A DNA stretch of 64,000 nt, taken from the NCBI RefSeq assembly GCF_000208865.1, contig NC_018397.1:4493748-4557747 (forward strand). Reading direction: 5' to 3'. The notes under the pieces were generated by a model. That model saw only the letters and a program-made list of their open reading frames with translations. It searched no databases and was not told the origin of the DNA. Position numbers and translations under genes: made by a program. Below, one piece after another: positions 22,807 through 36,100 of the stretch; position 1 is the stretch's first letter, and the number at the start of each line of letters is the position of its first letter. The DNA is from Neospora caninum Liverpool. Lineage: Eukaryota; Apicomplexa; Conoidasida; Eucoccidiorida; Sarcocystidae.

Positions 22807-25800
22807 TACATTTGTGTCTTGGATGTCAGGTTCGTGGGTTTCCCTTCTTTTCGTACCTTGAGCGCAGCGAGGAGGAAGGGGAGGAGGTGCGTCTCCGTCT
22901 CAGAAGCGGAGAAGGCTTTGGCGAGTTTCTGCGCGCATGCAGAGACACTCGGAGAAAACTCGCTCGCGGAAGCGCTCGAAAGTACGCGACAGAAACGACG
23001 CGAGACACGCAGAAGAGCCGACGGAAACAGCTTCCTGGTTCCGACTTACGGGGACTGCGTGGAGAACGGCGATACGTTCGAGGTAGGACGAAGACGGACG
23101 CCCCTGCGGAAGAGAGGCGAGCGATTCGAGGCCGTTGTTTCTCGACTCCTTGCCCGACCCACCAACAAAGTACACGTGGCGCAGTCGCGGCAGCAATACC
23201 TCGACTGCCCAGCGCGAACCGAACTCCTCAGTCAGCGGCTGCAAACAAACAGGGGGACCGCGTGCGCGCGTTGTTTTCGGCGCGTTGAGAAAACAATTTA
23301 GTTTGGTTTTGTTTCTTCCCCAGCTACGCCTTACCTGGCAAGCGTCCACGGCAGCTTCGCGAACGTCGTACACGTGGTCACTGAACGCCTCGGTAAAGAT
23401 GCTCTGAAGGTACTTTGTGAAAAAATCTATTCCCTGCAAAAAAAAAACCACACCTCTGGGGCCGAACACCATATAAGGCGAAACTCCACATCGAAATAGA
23501 GACACTTGAAAATGCGTGGAAACGCGCAGGCAAAAACACCTGTGCACGAAAATCGATGTGCCCACATATACATATACATATCTATACATATATACATATA
23601 CATATCTATACATGTACATATATACACATACATATCTATACATATATACAGATACATATATACATATACATATACATATCTATACATATATACATATACA
23701 TATCTATACATGTACATATATACATATAGATGCATATATAGGTAGATATGAACACTCGACGATTTGTTTAGGTGAGATGGGAATGCAGCTTGCTTGGGAG
23801 CCTGAGACTGAGGGTTGTGATTTTCCTGCGGAGTCGCGCACCGCGCACACAGCTGCGCGTCTGTGTCTTACGAAGGCTTTTGCGATGGGGACAACCTGTT
23901 TGATGATTTCGACGCGCAGGGTCCAGTCGCCTCCTCCTGCGGTCGTCCCCAGCGCGGCACACAGACCCTCGACGAGGCGCACGGCCTCCGGGCACTCAGG
24001 CGCCGAAGGTCGCTTGGCGGCAACCAGACTGCAAAACTCGCCTGCATGCTGTGCCAGCCTGCACGAAGCAAGACGCCACAGGAACCTCCGAACAGTCGGC
24101 AGTGAAACACCCTCAAAGATCCGCCGACGGGGAGAGACGCCAGGGCCCACGACAGACGTTTGGAAAACCATCGTCTTCCTGGAGAGAGCTGTGTAGGCGA
24201 CTCGCGATCAGAGTCCTTTTTTGTCTCCTTTCGCTTGCCTCAAACGCCTCTCTCTCCTAATTTCTCTATCGCTTAACCTCCTTCTCGCAGAGCCTATTCA
24301 TCTCTCTCCCTCTCTCGATCTCTCTCTCTTGGTCTCTCCCTCTGGATCTCTTTGTGAACTGATCGTCTTTTGCGGGTTTCTTTCGGGTTCTTTTTTCCGA
24401 TGCATACATCATTCGGACGTGTCCTTCTTCGCGACTGGAGACGAGGAGGGCGAGGCTTCCAAGGACGACTTGCGCACCGGCTGGTCCCGCGGCCTTGGCG
24501 ACGGGAAGTGCGACTTCGAGGACGGGCGCGAGGAGCGGCGAGTTGCAGTTCAGCGGCGAGGAGAGGGTCGGAGGCGCGACGACGGGGACGGCGCCCGACG
24601 CGCTCGGCGACGGCCCGCCGAGCGGGGAGCACGGCGTCATGGAGTTCTCCTGGATGAGCATCGGCAGGAGCGGGACGAGAAACTGTGCAACTTCGTCTCC
24701 CGGCAAAACCTTGGCGGTTTCGCCGACTGCACGGATCGCCTCCTGCCGCACGTCTCGCAACGCGGAGTCGCGCAGCAGCTGTTGCAGGAGTGGGTAAAAT
24801 TGCGAGGCAAAGTGCGAGGGGAAAACCGCCGTCAGCGACGGCAGCGCACGGACAAGGACCGCCCTGACGCGCCAAGACGGGTCTGAGACTGCCGACGGCA
24901 ACAGCGGCAGAATCAACGACGCACTGAACTGAGACTCCCGCGGAGCCGACGGGGCTGCCGGGAAAAGCAGGGCCAACTGAATCAACGCCCCGATCGACGC
25001 CGCGCGAAGGAAATCCTAGACACACACACACACACACGAGACAGACACACCAGGAAAGGCAGAAGGTGAAGGCCGCGACGGGGACGAAGGGGAACTGAGA
25101 AGCGAAGGGAGAGGACAGAGAGGCGGACGGGGAGACGACAGATGAAAGAGAAGGAACACAGAGAAGGCACGAGCAAGGAGAGAGCACGAGCAAAGGCAGA
25201 GCAAAACGAGGATAAGGCCACAAGAAGAAGGACCAGAGCGCGGTTTGGCGAGAGTTGAGTGGGCCGTCGCCGATCGAAGCCCCGTCGCGCCGAAAACGCT
25301 GCGGTTCCTCTGTGCCTCTTTCCTGCTCCGCGCGCTTGTTCTTCTTCCCCGCGTGTGTCGACTTACGATGGTGTCGGAACTCATTTTCTTCAGCGTGGGC
25401 AAGAAGTAGTCGCCGAGCCCCTGAGGATTCGCTTCGAGCTCAGTTTCCTCTTCAGAGAGACCCGCCTGACTGGCGTCCTGCAACTGCTCTCGGACTCGCC
25501 GCCAGTGCCGCACGAAGGCGGGAACCTCCGCAGCTGCGTCGCGGCGAACCAGAAGCGCGTCGTTGGTCAGCAGCTTCTCGTACAACCTGAGTGGAAGAAA
25601 AGGCCGGAGAAGGGATTTGCGCAAAACTCCAAAGAAAACAGAGGCCGCGCCAGACCTCGACAAAACAGCATCTCGCGTTCTCAGCCCGACACAGCCCTCC
25701 CCTGTCTTGCTTTCCAAGAGCCTGCGCCCGTCGTCCTCTCCACGCTTTCCCCCCCCCCTCCCCCCCTTATCGGCGACTCACTCTCGGAGACCGCCGCGAT

Positions 25801-26923
25801 CGAGGTCGTCTGTGTTTCGGCGTTCGCCTTCTTCGCCCTCCGCGCGTTTCGCATCGTCGCCTGCGCCGCCTCCTTCTCGCGCGTTCCCGGCCTGCGCGTC
25901 GCGGGGCGCATCCTTGTCTTTTTCTTCCTCCTTCCCGGCCTCCGCGCGCTCGGCGTCGGGCCGCGCGTAGACGTAGACGGCGGGGATGAGTTTCGCTGCA
26001 CTGCATCGCGAGAAAAAGAGTCCGGACTCGCTGTGGGACAGGCGCGCGGCTGCGGGGAGGAGGACCCGCTGGGCGAAGGCCCGTCGACCCTGGAAGGTGG
26101 GGAAGAAGCGGAGCAAGTAGAGCAGCGACGTGACCGCTTCGTCGCGAATGCACTTTTCCTCCTTCGCCGCGAGCGCCTCGAGCAGGCTTCCAATCACCCC
26201 CAGCGCCTCGACGATCGCCTCGCGCTCGTCGCGACGACCGGCGTCGGCGGCGACAGCTGGAGTCGCGAGGAGGTTCAGGCGCCGCGCGCGTTCCTTCTCG
26301 TCCGCCTTGAGGATGCCGACAACCCCGCGGGCGACTGGGCGCCACTGCGCAGCGAGAACCGAGAGAATCTCGTCGCTGTCCCGTCGCGTGTGCTGGTACG
26401 ACTGGAGAAACGGTAAGAGGAGATTCCGAGTCTCCACCGGGCCCATGGCCGCAGAGATCCACGACAGACGCGACAGCGCCGCCACCTGAGGAAGAGAAAA
26501 GCGAGAGCAGAAAAAGCAAACACGGGAAACTCGACGCGCGAAAGCACAGAGCGGAAGAGAAGGACAGACGGAAGAACGTGGGAGGGATGGGCCGAAAACG
26601 AGCGAAAAGAAGAGGGCCCTCCCCGTCAGAGCCTAACGAGGCGAGCGAGGAAACCGAGGTCGAACCCGCGAACGCTTTTCCGAGGAACGCTGGAAATTCA
26701 ACATCCCGTAACTGACCCCGTTTTCTGCACGGCAGCCGCTACGTTCTCGCTGAGGGTTTGGAAAAGGGTGTCAGTCTCGGAGTCACCCCTGCGCCGACGG
26801 GGATCAGCAGCCAGCGCAAAGACGGCGTTTTCTTACTTGCTGCGACTGCGAGGGCTTGAAGGCGGGCGGCGTGTCGGGCAAACCGACGAGCTCCTCCTCG
26901 AGGAAGGCGAGATGCTCCGCCAT
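22180..26923 (-). CDS. Serine/threonine phosphatase PP2A, 65-kDa scaffolding A subunit (PR65-like)
   Basis: HEAT-repeat scaffold that holds the PP2A catalytic C and regulatory B subunits. Ten exons join in phase: 26837-26923, 25782-26485, 25367-25586, 24408-25015, 23872-24178, 23335-23433, 23050-23238, 22857-22928, 22437-22540 and 22180-22261. They give about 823 residues. Landmarks follow PR65 in order: [11 protein letters not shown] near the start, [91 protein letters not shown] with [27 protein letters not shown], and a terminal [15 protein letters not shown]. Human PR65 has 589 residues; the excess is charged or Pro/Ser insertions, such as an acidic linker at the end of exon 2. The start ATG at 26923 follows a CT-rich leader. 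Exon 8's acceptor was chosen by phase and length among several. Confidence 0.9.
23564..23742. repeat. TA/CA-rich minisatellite in a PP2A-A intron
   Basis: About 180 bp of imperfect repeats of words such as ACATATACATATCTATACATAT fill much of the intron between the fifth and sixth exons of the PP2A-A gene (23434-23871). Several open frames across it are low-complexity artefacts rich in Tyr, Ile and Thr. Confidence 0.8.
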
Positions 26924-28987
26924 CTTCGACAGACGAAAAAACACCAGAAAAAGAGAGAGAAGAGGAAAGGGAAGAAGACAAAGAAGAAAGGGAAGAAGGC
27001 AAAGAAGAAAGGGAAGCAAAAGGAAAGAAAAAAGACGCGGAGAAAGACCGAAAGAAAGGAGACGCGGAAGATGACGGAACGGAAGAGGATGCAGAGGCGA
27101 AGGAGACGAAGAAAGAGAGGGGAATACACAGGGGAAGGAAAGGAAGAGAAGACGGGCGGACTCCAGTGGGGCGAAGGCGGAAAGAGGAAACGAAGTGGGT
27201 TCGCACCCGCGTAGAGGTCGTGGTGGGAGTGTGTGTTTTTGCTTTAAAAAAGATGGAAGCGTCGTCCCGTGAACCTTCCCTCACGCCGAGAGAGCCGAGG
27301 GTGAGAGACTCCCTGGAGAAGAGCGTGAATGAGCGAAAGCTGCATTTTTCCTGCGACGCAAGGTTGAAACACAAGTCGACTTCGACGGGAGAGACCGAGG
27401 AGAAATCAACAAGCGAACTGCTCTTTCCGAGATGACGCACGAGAAGACAGGACTACGTGTCGCTGCGTCAGCTGGAGGGGTTCCGAAATGGAGGGAAGCC
27501 TCTCTTGGCCCCGCTGTCCTCCTGGAGGCGAGAAGACTTTCTTTCTCCCTGCTCTTCCTCTCGCGGGTCTGTTTCTCCGACAAGAAGCGCACGCCGCCGG
27601 CGACGCACAGAAAACGACAAATCACCACGAGGTGGGGGCGCCGAGAACAAAGCTGAGGAGCGCCACAGCGGGGAAACAAAATGAGGCGGAAGAAAGACCG
27701 GCAGAACCTGAGAGACTTCCACAGGAAAGGACGGCGGACGGAAACAGGAGCGAAGGAGAGACCTCTGGGAATCGCTGAGCAGAGGCGCCCACCTCAGCAC
27801 CCGCCAGACGAAGTTTCTCTCCACGGTCCAGAGACACTCTTCCGCCTCTTGAGGATGTGGCAACGAACAAGTTCGGGGTGCGTGAAGAGCCGACGGGGAA
27901 GGCGGTCAGCGCCGGCGCGTCGAGCTCCCCAGTGTACAGAGATCTCAGGAGAGCCCACCGGTGGAGGAGAAAGGACAGCTGGAGCACAGGCGGGAGGCAT
28001 CCACGAAGCGAAGCCGGGACAGAGGAAGGCGAGCGCCGAGGAAGAGAGAGAGCGGCAGAGCGGCAAGAGCGAAGACGGAGCGAGGACGGGGGATGAGTTT
28101 TCTGGACGTTGTCGCCTCCGGAACCAGAAAGACACGCGACTTGCGAACGGTCAAGATGATACCCCGGTCACGGAGAGAGTTCAGAGCGTTGTGTTTCCTC
28201 TTCTTTTTCACGTGGATCTCACGAGGAAGACGAACGGCTGCGGATGTTGTCTTCGCCGGACCCAGACACCCGCTCGCCAGCGGTACTCTCCGTTTCTCTC
28301 TCGTCCTGGAAAGACCTCGCGCGCGAAACATGCGTCGCCTCCGCGGCCCCGCTTCTGGGTCTCCGCAGGGAAAAGACGCGGAAAAGCACTTCGGAAAACA
28401 GAGTCGCGTGAGCGCGAGAGACAGTCGCTGCAAAGCGGTCTGACCTTGGAGGAACGGGCCGGAGAAGCGTGCACAATTCGCAGCACAGCCTGTGTGGAGT
28501 TCCGGCCGAAAACACCAGACGAGAAAAGAAGAAGGATAATTCTCGGGGAACTGGAGTCTTCTCGGTCCGTTGGTCTGGCTCCCTCCGAGAAAAAACACCG
28601 GACCGCGCGCGCGTCGACGCAAAGAGAGCGGGAGAGAGAGGCGCGTGCATGCGCCAAGGGAAATGCGGCATTAAAACTTGACAGACACGGGGAACAGCCT
28701 CGGTTTCGTCTCGCCAAGTTGGTTCGCGTTTCTCCACAAAAGATGAGCAACACGCGGTGCAGGACTTAGGGCCGCTGTTCTTTTTCGTTGACAAACCGTA
28801 GCCGTTTTCCGAACGGGCGCATCGGATTCAGATGTGCGCATGTCCGGCGGCAAGGCGCTCTGCAGATCTCTCAAATTCGATCGCCAAAAGATGCACAAAA
28901 GGGGAAAACGCACACTCTGAGCTCCTCTCTACACTCCGTTTGTCGGCGGCCCTGGCGGTGGATGTACACGGCTCGCCAGTTTCTTCG

Positions 28988-29001
28988 GGTGTATGTACAC
29001 C
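28988..29001. promoter_or_regulatory. Palindrome GGTGTA-TG-TACACC
   Basis: A perfect inverted repeat of a 6-base half-site with a 2-base spacer, about 2 kb upstream of the PP2A-A start codon. The same arrangement recurs at 38451 and 62085, and with one mismatch at 31377, 18987 and 56317. The symmetric form suggests binding of a dimer, but no factor is identified. Confidence 0.45.
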
Positions 29002-29240
29002 TGAGGATCGGGCGCCGCGCCGGAAATGCGTCGCGCAAGCGCCCCCAACTTTTTGGTTCACGGACAAAAAACAACCCCTTCAAATATCCAGCAAACTGCT
29101 GTGGACCTTCAAGAATTCCTTAAAGACTTGAAACACAGACAACGCACACAGATGTCTATACACATGCCGTGGTGTGCAATATATACATATATACATCTAA
29201 AGATTTTTTTGCAAAACGTGTATTTTCATAGATATATGCA

Positions 29241-29279
<39 letters not shown>

Positions 29280-29400
29280 GAATGTGTGCATGTCTATATA
29301 CACACTTTAACGATATACCTGTGAAGGTATATATGCATGCATACTTATATACAGGCAGCTGCACATGTACTTCTACATACCTCTACGCACCTACGTATCC

Positions 29401-29401
<1 letters not shown>

Positions 29402-29448
<47 letters not shown>
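29402..29448. repeat. (TA)n tract
   Basis: About 47 bp of uninterrupted AT dinucleotides, the longest such tract in the window. Similar shorter tracts occur near 16163-16192, 16956-16984, 19511-19541, 20374-20400, 22701-22726, 22776-22803, 32420-32445, 33136-33162, 41944-41968, 58579-58614 and 60564-60584, always in introns or intergenic DNA. Confidence 0.9.
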
Positions 29449-29452
<4 letters not shown>

Positions 29453-30444
29453 AGTCTGAATACGTGCCCCATTTTAGTGAAGAGTTTCCACTTGCCGTGG
29501 CAAGCAGAGTGCCATTCGAGCAGGATGAGTTGCATCTTTTTAGACAATTCTTTTCTTTTCGACGGCAGCGGCTGGAGAGGCCCGGTGCAAGTGGATGCGT
29601 TTCGGCCATGAGAAAGCGACGATTAGGACGGCTGAGAGAGAACCGCGCCTCTTTGCAGATGAGTACACACTGCAGAAGTCGCTTGTTTTTAACACGGAGG
29701 GATTTGTGCTTGCTCCAGATAAGCCGCTTCGAGTTTCGCCCTTGGGGCTGTCTCTCAACGAAGAGCCAAGAAAGTTGTTTCAAAAGTGAAAGTTCAAAAG
29801 ACTTGTTCGAAAACGCGAGAAGCAAAATCCCTCCTTTCCACCCTTTCACATATCCCTCTCTTCCCTGCATGCAGACTCAAAAATTCATGCACAAATGTAC
29901 ATATATAGAAACATGCACAAACGTACCTATCTACACACATACAAACACGTGCGTCTATGCACATATACGGTTCAGCGCAGTATCGACGCCTGGAAAAATG
30001 TCCATCACACTGGTCCACATGCGAGGGCAGTTGAACGGCGTAAACGTTTTGTTTGGTTCACTGAAAAGGCAATCCAAGACAAAATTCGCCGACGCCCTCC
30101 CACCGCTCCTTGAGCACCTCGAACTGCCCATCGAAAACGCAGTTCCCTCTCTGCGTGTCGCCGACGTGAAGACAGCTCGTGCTTCCCCGTCTCTCCGCGG
30201 AAACGGCGTCTCCTCTCCGTCTTTTCCTGATCTATAATTCTTCCGCCTGCAGGGGTGCGTGAGTTGGTGCATGCGTTTGTGCTTCGTCGTACCCAAGAAA
30301 AACATGGGATGCTTCGCGCCTTTTCTGGACTCGCCTCGCACCTCCGAGTCGACGCGCGAGAGCGAGCTGCACATACATTCCCTCCAAATCTTTCTCTTTC
30401 TCTCCTCGGCACCGCGTCTCCTCTTTCGGAGACGAACACCCCCC

Positions 30445-33130
30445 TCACTGACCCTCGACGCCGAAGCGCCTCGTCCACTCGTCGTGGCGGCGAATGTCCT
30501 GTACGCGCCACAGAAGAACGTCTTCTTTCGGGACTGTCAGAAAAAGTGGAAAGCGAACAAAAGAGACGGCTTCTCGTGTGCGACCGTGACGCCCCAGCGG
30601 AGGCCAGGAAAAGGAAACTACAGACAGGCGACACGAAATTCTAAACCCGAAACAAAGATATCTGTGCGTTTTTCGACTGCTTCACAGAAGGCGCCGTTCT
30701 TTCCCGTCTGTTCTGGGAAACGTCTTTGTTGACTGTGTGAGAATGCTTCCTCTTCGCGGAGAGAAGGAGAGTAGCGTGGAACAGCCCGAGACAGAGAGAG
30801 AACGGGAGAGACACAAAGAGATAGAGAGAGTATGAGAAAAAGAGAGAGACGAGAGGGAGAAGGATGAAAGAGGAGAGACACAACGCCGGGTAGAACCATC
30901 ACTGTATAGAGGAGACGCGAAACAGAGAGAAGAGATTTTAAGAGGACAAGGGAGGAGGAGGGAGAGATTAGGAGAGAAGGCTGCGACGACGAAGGAAAGA
31001 GAGAAGAGAGGACAGGGAAATGTGGACAGCAAGGCGAAGAGCGGCGATTTGTCTACTGAGTGAGAGTGCAGAGAGAGAGGGAGAAGAGAAGGAAAACAGA
31101 CTGACGGGAAAAAAGGTGTGGTCTTTTCCTTTCCGCGAGGTGCCCACATGAGACAAGTCCTCACCTCTTCACTCACAGAAGGACGTGCATTCCGGAGAAC
31201 AGCGATGAAATCCTCCTGCGAGGAAAAATGAAGAAACATCTGCCATTGATTGCTTCAGTGTTTTTTTTGCCTTCACATACGTGGGCACATATATAAAAAA
31301 TGCAGTCTACGTAAATATGCATATAAACATACATAGGCGTGCAGGTATATGCATGGTGAATATTGGCAGATAAATGGGAGTATGTACACCCGCGTCATGA
31401 CCGGAATATGGCGAGAGATTTCCGTCCATTTTTGCTGCTGGCTACCCGTCGCTTTCCATTGCGTTTTCCATGACTCGGGGGTCGTCTCTATTTATTTTCA
31501 AGTGTTAATACACCCAAACCAAGCACACGTGCACAGTTCTCTGTTTCTCTTTTTCATTCTCTGTGTCGTTTTCGTTTCGCGTCACTTTGCATGCGCATAC
31601 CATGGAAAGTTCTGGAGGCAAGAGGCGGTCGGGGGGGACTTCCATGAGGCGCATTTCCACTTTTGTCGAGTCGGCGTCTCCTGAGGAACGGCGGCAAAAC
31701 GGAAAGAGAGAAAAGGACAACGTTGCAAGAGAGGGGGAATCAGAAGAAGAAGACACAAAACGGAAGGAGCAAACGTTTGCAGGAGAAGTGGAGGACAGCA
31801 AAGCGAGAGAGAAGGCGAGCACCTCAGATCTGCAGCAGGTGCGACAGAGGAAAGAACAGCACGAAGACAGCACTGAGGGCTAAACGAGGAAGAATCAAGA
31901 GAAAGCATAAGGAAAGAAAACCGTCAGCCAAAGAAGACGAATAAGATGAACAGCAAGAGAAAGAGGAACAAGGAGAACAAGAAGAGGAAGAACACGAACA
32001 AGGAGGGAGAGAAGAAGGACACGACCAAGAGGAAGCAGAGAGAGAACAAGAACAAGAAGTGGACAGGCGGAAGGAACGGGATAGGGAAAGGGCGACATAA
32101 AGAAAGAAGAACGAAACGTCAGGAGAAAGGAACGCGACGTGTTTACCAGGAGAACAAGGCGTGAGGAAGAAGGTGCCGTTGAAACGAACTCTCTTAAAGT
32201 GCGTCGCTGCTCGGCACTTTCGCAGCGGCTGAAAGAGCGCGTCTCTCACAACCACCGAAATGTCTGCTCCACTAAATCTAAAGGAAACGGAAGAAAAGAA
32301 AAAACGCGCAGAGTCGCTGCCGCTTCAATGAGGGGGAAACACTGCCTCTCGTCTCACAGCAGCCCCACACAAATACGTGCGCACACATACAAATATAAAT
32401 CTGCAAGCATCAGTAGTGCTATATATATATATATATATATATATACGTTTATATCCGTAGACATAGATAGTTCCACATAGACATCCTGCGCATATGCGCA
32501 TACAGACAACTGTAGATTTGCGTCTTTGTGTCAGTCCACACAGGTGTATGCGTGCGTTTGCATATGCGTATCCCTCTTTGGATTGTGCGGCTGTCTCTGG
32601 GTCTTTAAAAACAAAGGAGTCTGTTGTGCACGAAGGGCGTTCGCGCGGTAAGCAGCGGCGGATGTGTGGTCGAGAAGTTCAGGTTTTTACCCCTCAGTTT
32701 GTACGGCGAGCGTTTGGAAATGCACGTCTCCCAGCTGATGAGGCGTGTTGCCGAGAGAGAGAGAAACCAGCTGAAGACGAGCACGGAGGTCAGGGAGCGG
32801 GATGTACACCCGCCGCTCGAATCTGAAGAAAGGAAACCGACACGAGAGAGCCGAGAGAGACGTGGTCGACGGGGCGATGCCCCAGCAGACGTGAGGAACG
32901 GACGACGAAGGGAGAGTGTTTCGGGAAAAACAATGCCGGGGGGAGATTTCCGATGAAAACAGAAAACGGACAGGCTCCCCACGCAAGGGCCAGCGGGCCA
33001 GAGGATCGACTCGCAAAGGCACAAAAGCGCGAGGACAGCTCACTCATGCATGCACACACATCCGCCCGCGGATGCATATATACACACACACACGAATTCA
33101 GTTACATACACCCACACAAATTTATACACA

Positions 33131-33166
<36 letters not shown>

Positions 33167-36100
33167 TCGCGTTTGAGCATTCCGAAACGGACGTGCACGT
33201 GCCAAGCTTGAATGGAAAGAGAGACAGGGGCCGGCGTCTCGCTTTTTGCGTGGGTCGAGTTTTACACTTTGAGAGATCTGCGGGTTCTTGTGAAGACTGA
33301 CCTACGACGAATTGCTGAGTCGAGCGCCCACGGGACGTTCTACGAAGCAGAGACAAGACACCGCACGCGCGCAAAACGCGGGACATGAAACCGCGAACCT
33401 CGCTCTTTCCGCTCTGCTTTCGCATGTGCCACGCGGTTCCTCTGTTTACGCCCCTGCATCTCTCTCCTCTCGTGGCTGCATCGTGCCCGTGCTCTCGCTC
33501 GTGCTTCCAAAAACACACGCACGCGGTCCCTTTTTACTTTCTGTGCCTGTCGTTCTTCCTCCGTCCTTCCTCCCTCTTACACCTTGCCTTTCTCCTCCCC
33601 TTCTTCTTCCTGGTGTCTCTTTTCCTCTCACGGTAGCGCCCAAGACGAGGACTCCCGGAGCGTCTTTCTGGAGGCCTTGCATCTGCACGAGAAACTCGGT
33701 TTTGATTCTCCGCGACGAGTCGCTGTCTCCTTCGCTTCTCGCTGAAGACAAAAAGCCCGACACTTTCAGAGGGACACCGCTCGGAAAAAAGCGACTTCTC
33801 TCACGGCTCCTCCGCTGTTCCCCCCCTTTGCAGCGACCGACGCGAGAAAAGTGCATGCAGAGACGCGTTCGGAAAAAAAACATTGCTTTCCGGATCGGGG
33901 AAACCGCCCTCTGTGGAACGCAGACGCCGCCAGACCGCACCCGAAAAGCCGTCTATTTTCTGTAAAGCCTGCGTTCTGTGTGCGCGGGCTTTTGTCTTTG
34001 TTTACCTCCGCACATGGAGTCGATTTCGTCGATGAAGATGATCGACGGCCTTCGCTCTCGCGCCATGGCGAACAGAGAACGCACGAGCCTGCGGAAGAGA
34101 AAAAAGCGGCGAAAAACGACAGACTGCAGAAGCAAAAACGAAAGAAACAGCATACTGAGGGCGCGACGGCCCCACGCCGAAACAAGGCCCGTAGGGACGG
34201 TGTATGCACACATGAGGCGCGCATGAAACACAACACATACGCACTTTGCCATTTTCCGAGTTGTCTGGATCGATGCGTTTCATAACCGTTTCCTCGATGT
34301 GTCGCTTTCAAGTTAGCCGTGTAGAGATGAAGTCAAAGGACGATCAGAGGCATCAGAGACGCCCAAAAGGGATGGAAGAAAAAGGGAAGAGGCTGAGACT
34401 GAGGAACGAAAATGACCCCCTTCCAGGCCATTCGTCTCTTCTTTCCGCTTTCGCGTTCTCTCGTGACTCTCACTTTTCACTCTCGCCTTGCCACTTGCTC
34501 ACGAGGTCCGCTGAGGAGACTGCTCAAAAAGAGAGAACGAGCAAACGAAAAAGAAAACTCCAAGTTTTAAACAAAGGAAACGGAGCGGCTACGCCCCACA
34601 CTGCACCGGCATATGTATGCGTCTACGCCAAAAAGAAATATATATATATATATATATATACATATATATACATATTTTTATATATTTTTATATGTGTGTA
34701 GATGTATATAAGAATAAGTGTCGAAGTCTATGTTTTGGTAAAATATAACGAAGATGCGTATCTACAAGGAGAGAAAGAGAGAACAGAGACGGAGCGAGTC
34801 AGAAGGACACAGGGGGAACGAGACCGATAGAGAGAAAAGAGAATGGTAAATTGCCACGCCGAGGGCAGCACTGGGGCCAAAGTGTGGAGTTTTCTCGTTC
34901 CCGATTTTCCGGCACCTGAGAGAAACGTTGCCTGGGCCTCCGCCGCGACGGCCTTCGCGAGAAAAGTCTTTCCGGTTCCGGGGGGCTGAAGGCACACGAG
35001 AGAGAAGACGAGAAAAGAGAGCGTCGTTTTCCTCTTCGCAGTTTTCTGACGTAGTCTGGAGTAGAGGCCGGGGCTTCGTTTTAAGTAGAGTAACTACGAA
35101 CAGACGAGCAGTGAAGACGGTAGACCAAATGAATAGGATCTCACTTTCACTTTTTGCCGGTTGCGACTTACCCCATACAGGAGGATGCCCCGCCAAGGCG
35201 TCCGCTCCCCTACAGAGAATCGCGAGACAGGAAAAAGAGAAGAAGAAAGTGAGGAAGAAGAGGAAGAGGAAGAGACAGAGGAAGAAGAAGAGAGGAAGAA
35301 GAAAAGGAGAAAGAAGAAGAGAGAGGAAGAAGAAAAGGAGGAAGAAGAGAGAGGGAGGAAAGCGCGCTGGGGAGAGAAGTGTACATTCAGAGGTGAGAGC
35401 GAGGGAAGAGAGACACCGAGAAGAGACAGTACCCGAGGGCGAGATAGAGAGAAAAACAGCAAGGCTCAGGGGAGAGACTTCGACAGACTGGGCAGTGTGG
35501 AGACGAGCAAGAGAAAGTTGCGCTCCATCGGCGAGAAGCGCGAGGCAAAAGAAAAGTCGTAGTCTGCCATGTAGCGACTACGAGACTGCCAGGCAAAGGC
35601 GTGGATCGTCGAGCGTGCGCTGGAGACTTGCCTGTGAAGAGGCTAGGGAAACGCGAAGGCAAAATGATGGCCTCTTGCAGCGCTTCCTTTGCAGCTTCCA
35701 ACCCTGCGCGAGGCGAGAGAGACACCTGGAAGAGACAGAAAAGAATGGAGGATCTCGCGCACCCGACGCCCCAGAGAGAAGTGGAAAGACAGAGCCAGAA
35801 GAAAGGAAGACGCAGGGAGAAGGAAACGCGAAGAAGGAACGGCAAGAAGACGAGGAAACGAAAACGAAAAGGAATGCCGAAGAGCGGCGAGAAGAACCAG
35901 TAGAAAAGGGAGCAACAGAAGAGAAAAGAAGAGCGTAGGGAAGAGAAGAGGAAAGGGAAGCGAAGGCAAGAAGATATGGAAGCAGCCGTTTCTCACCGGC
36001 AATGTGATGCCATCGCACTTCGGGTTTTTCTGTGACGATTGCCGCTGCATGCGTAGAAAATCGGGGGAAACGAGGAAAAAGTGGAAGGACTGTGCAACAG

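Larger units (their letters stand above)
26924..30444. other. Intergenic: upstream of PP2A-A, downstream of VPS4
   Basis: Contains a purine-rich (GAAGAA-like) tract at about 26930-27130, which on the minus strand is the CT-rich leader next to the PP2A-A start. It also has a long open but featureless stretch to about 28.7 kb, a GGTGTA-N2-TACACC palindrome at 28988, and (TA)n tracts at 29244-29274 and 29402-29448. Open frames at 27.4-28.8 kb overlap on both strands and show no domain, so they are more likely UTR or spacer than genes. Confidence 0.5.

Noticed and set aside
23516..24196. Tyr/Ile/Thr-rich frames over 23.5-23.8 kb
   Set aside because: They translate an intronic TA/CA minisatellite.
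26768..27214. Lys/Arg/Glu-rich plus-strand frame
   Set aside because: Complement of the CT-rich leader and first exon of the PP2A-A gene, with no domain.
35161..35562. Lys/Glu-rich plus-strand frame
   Set aside because: Complement of a pyrimidine-rich VPS4 intron that separates two well-supported exons.
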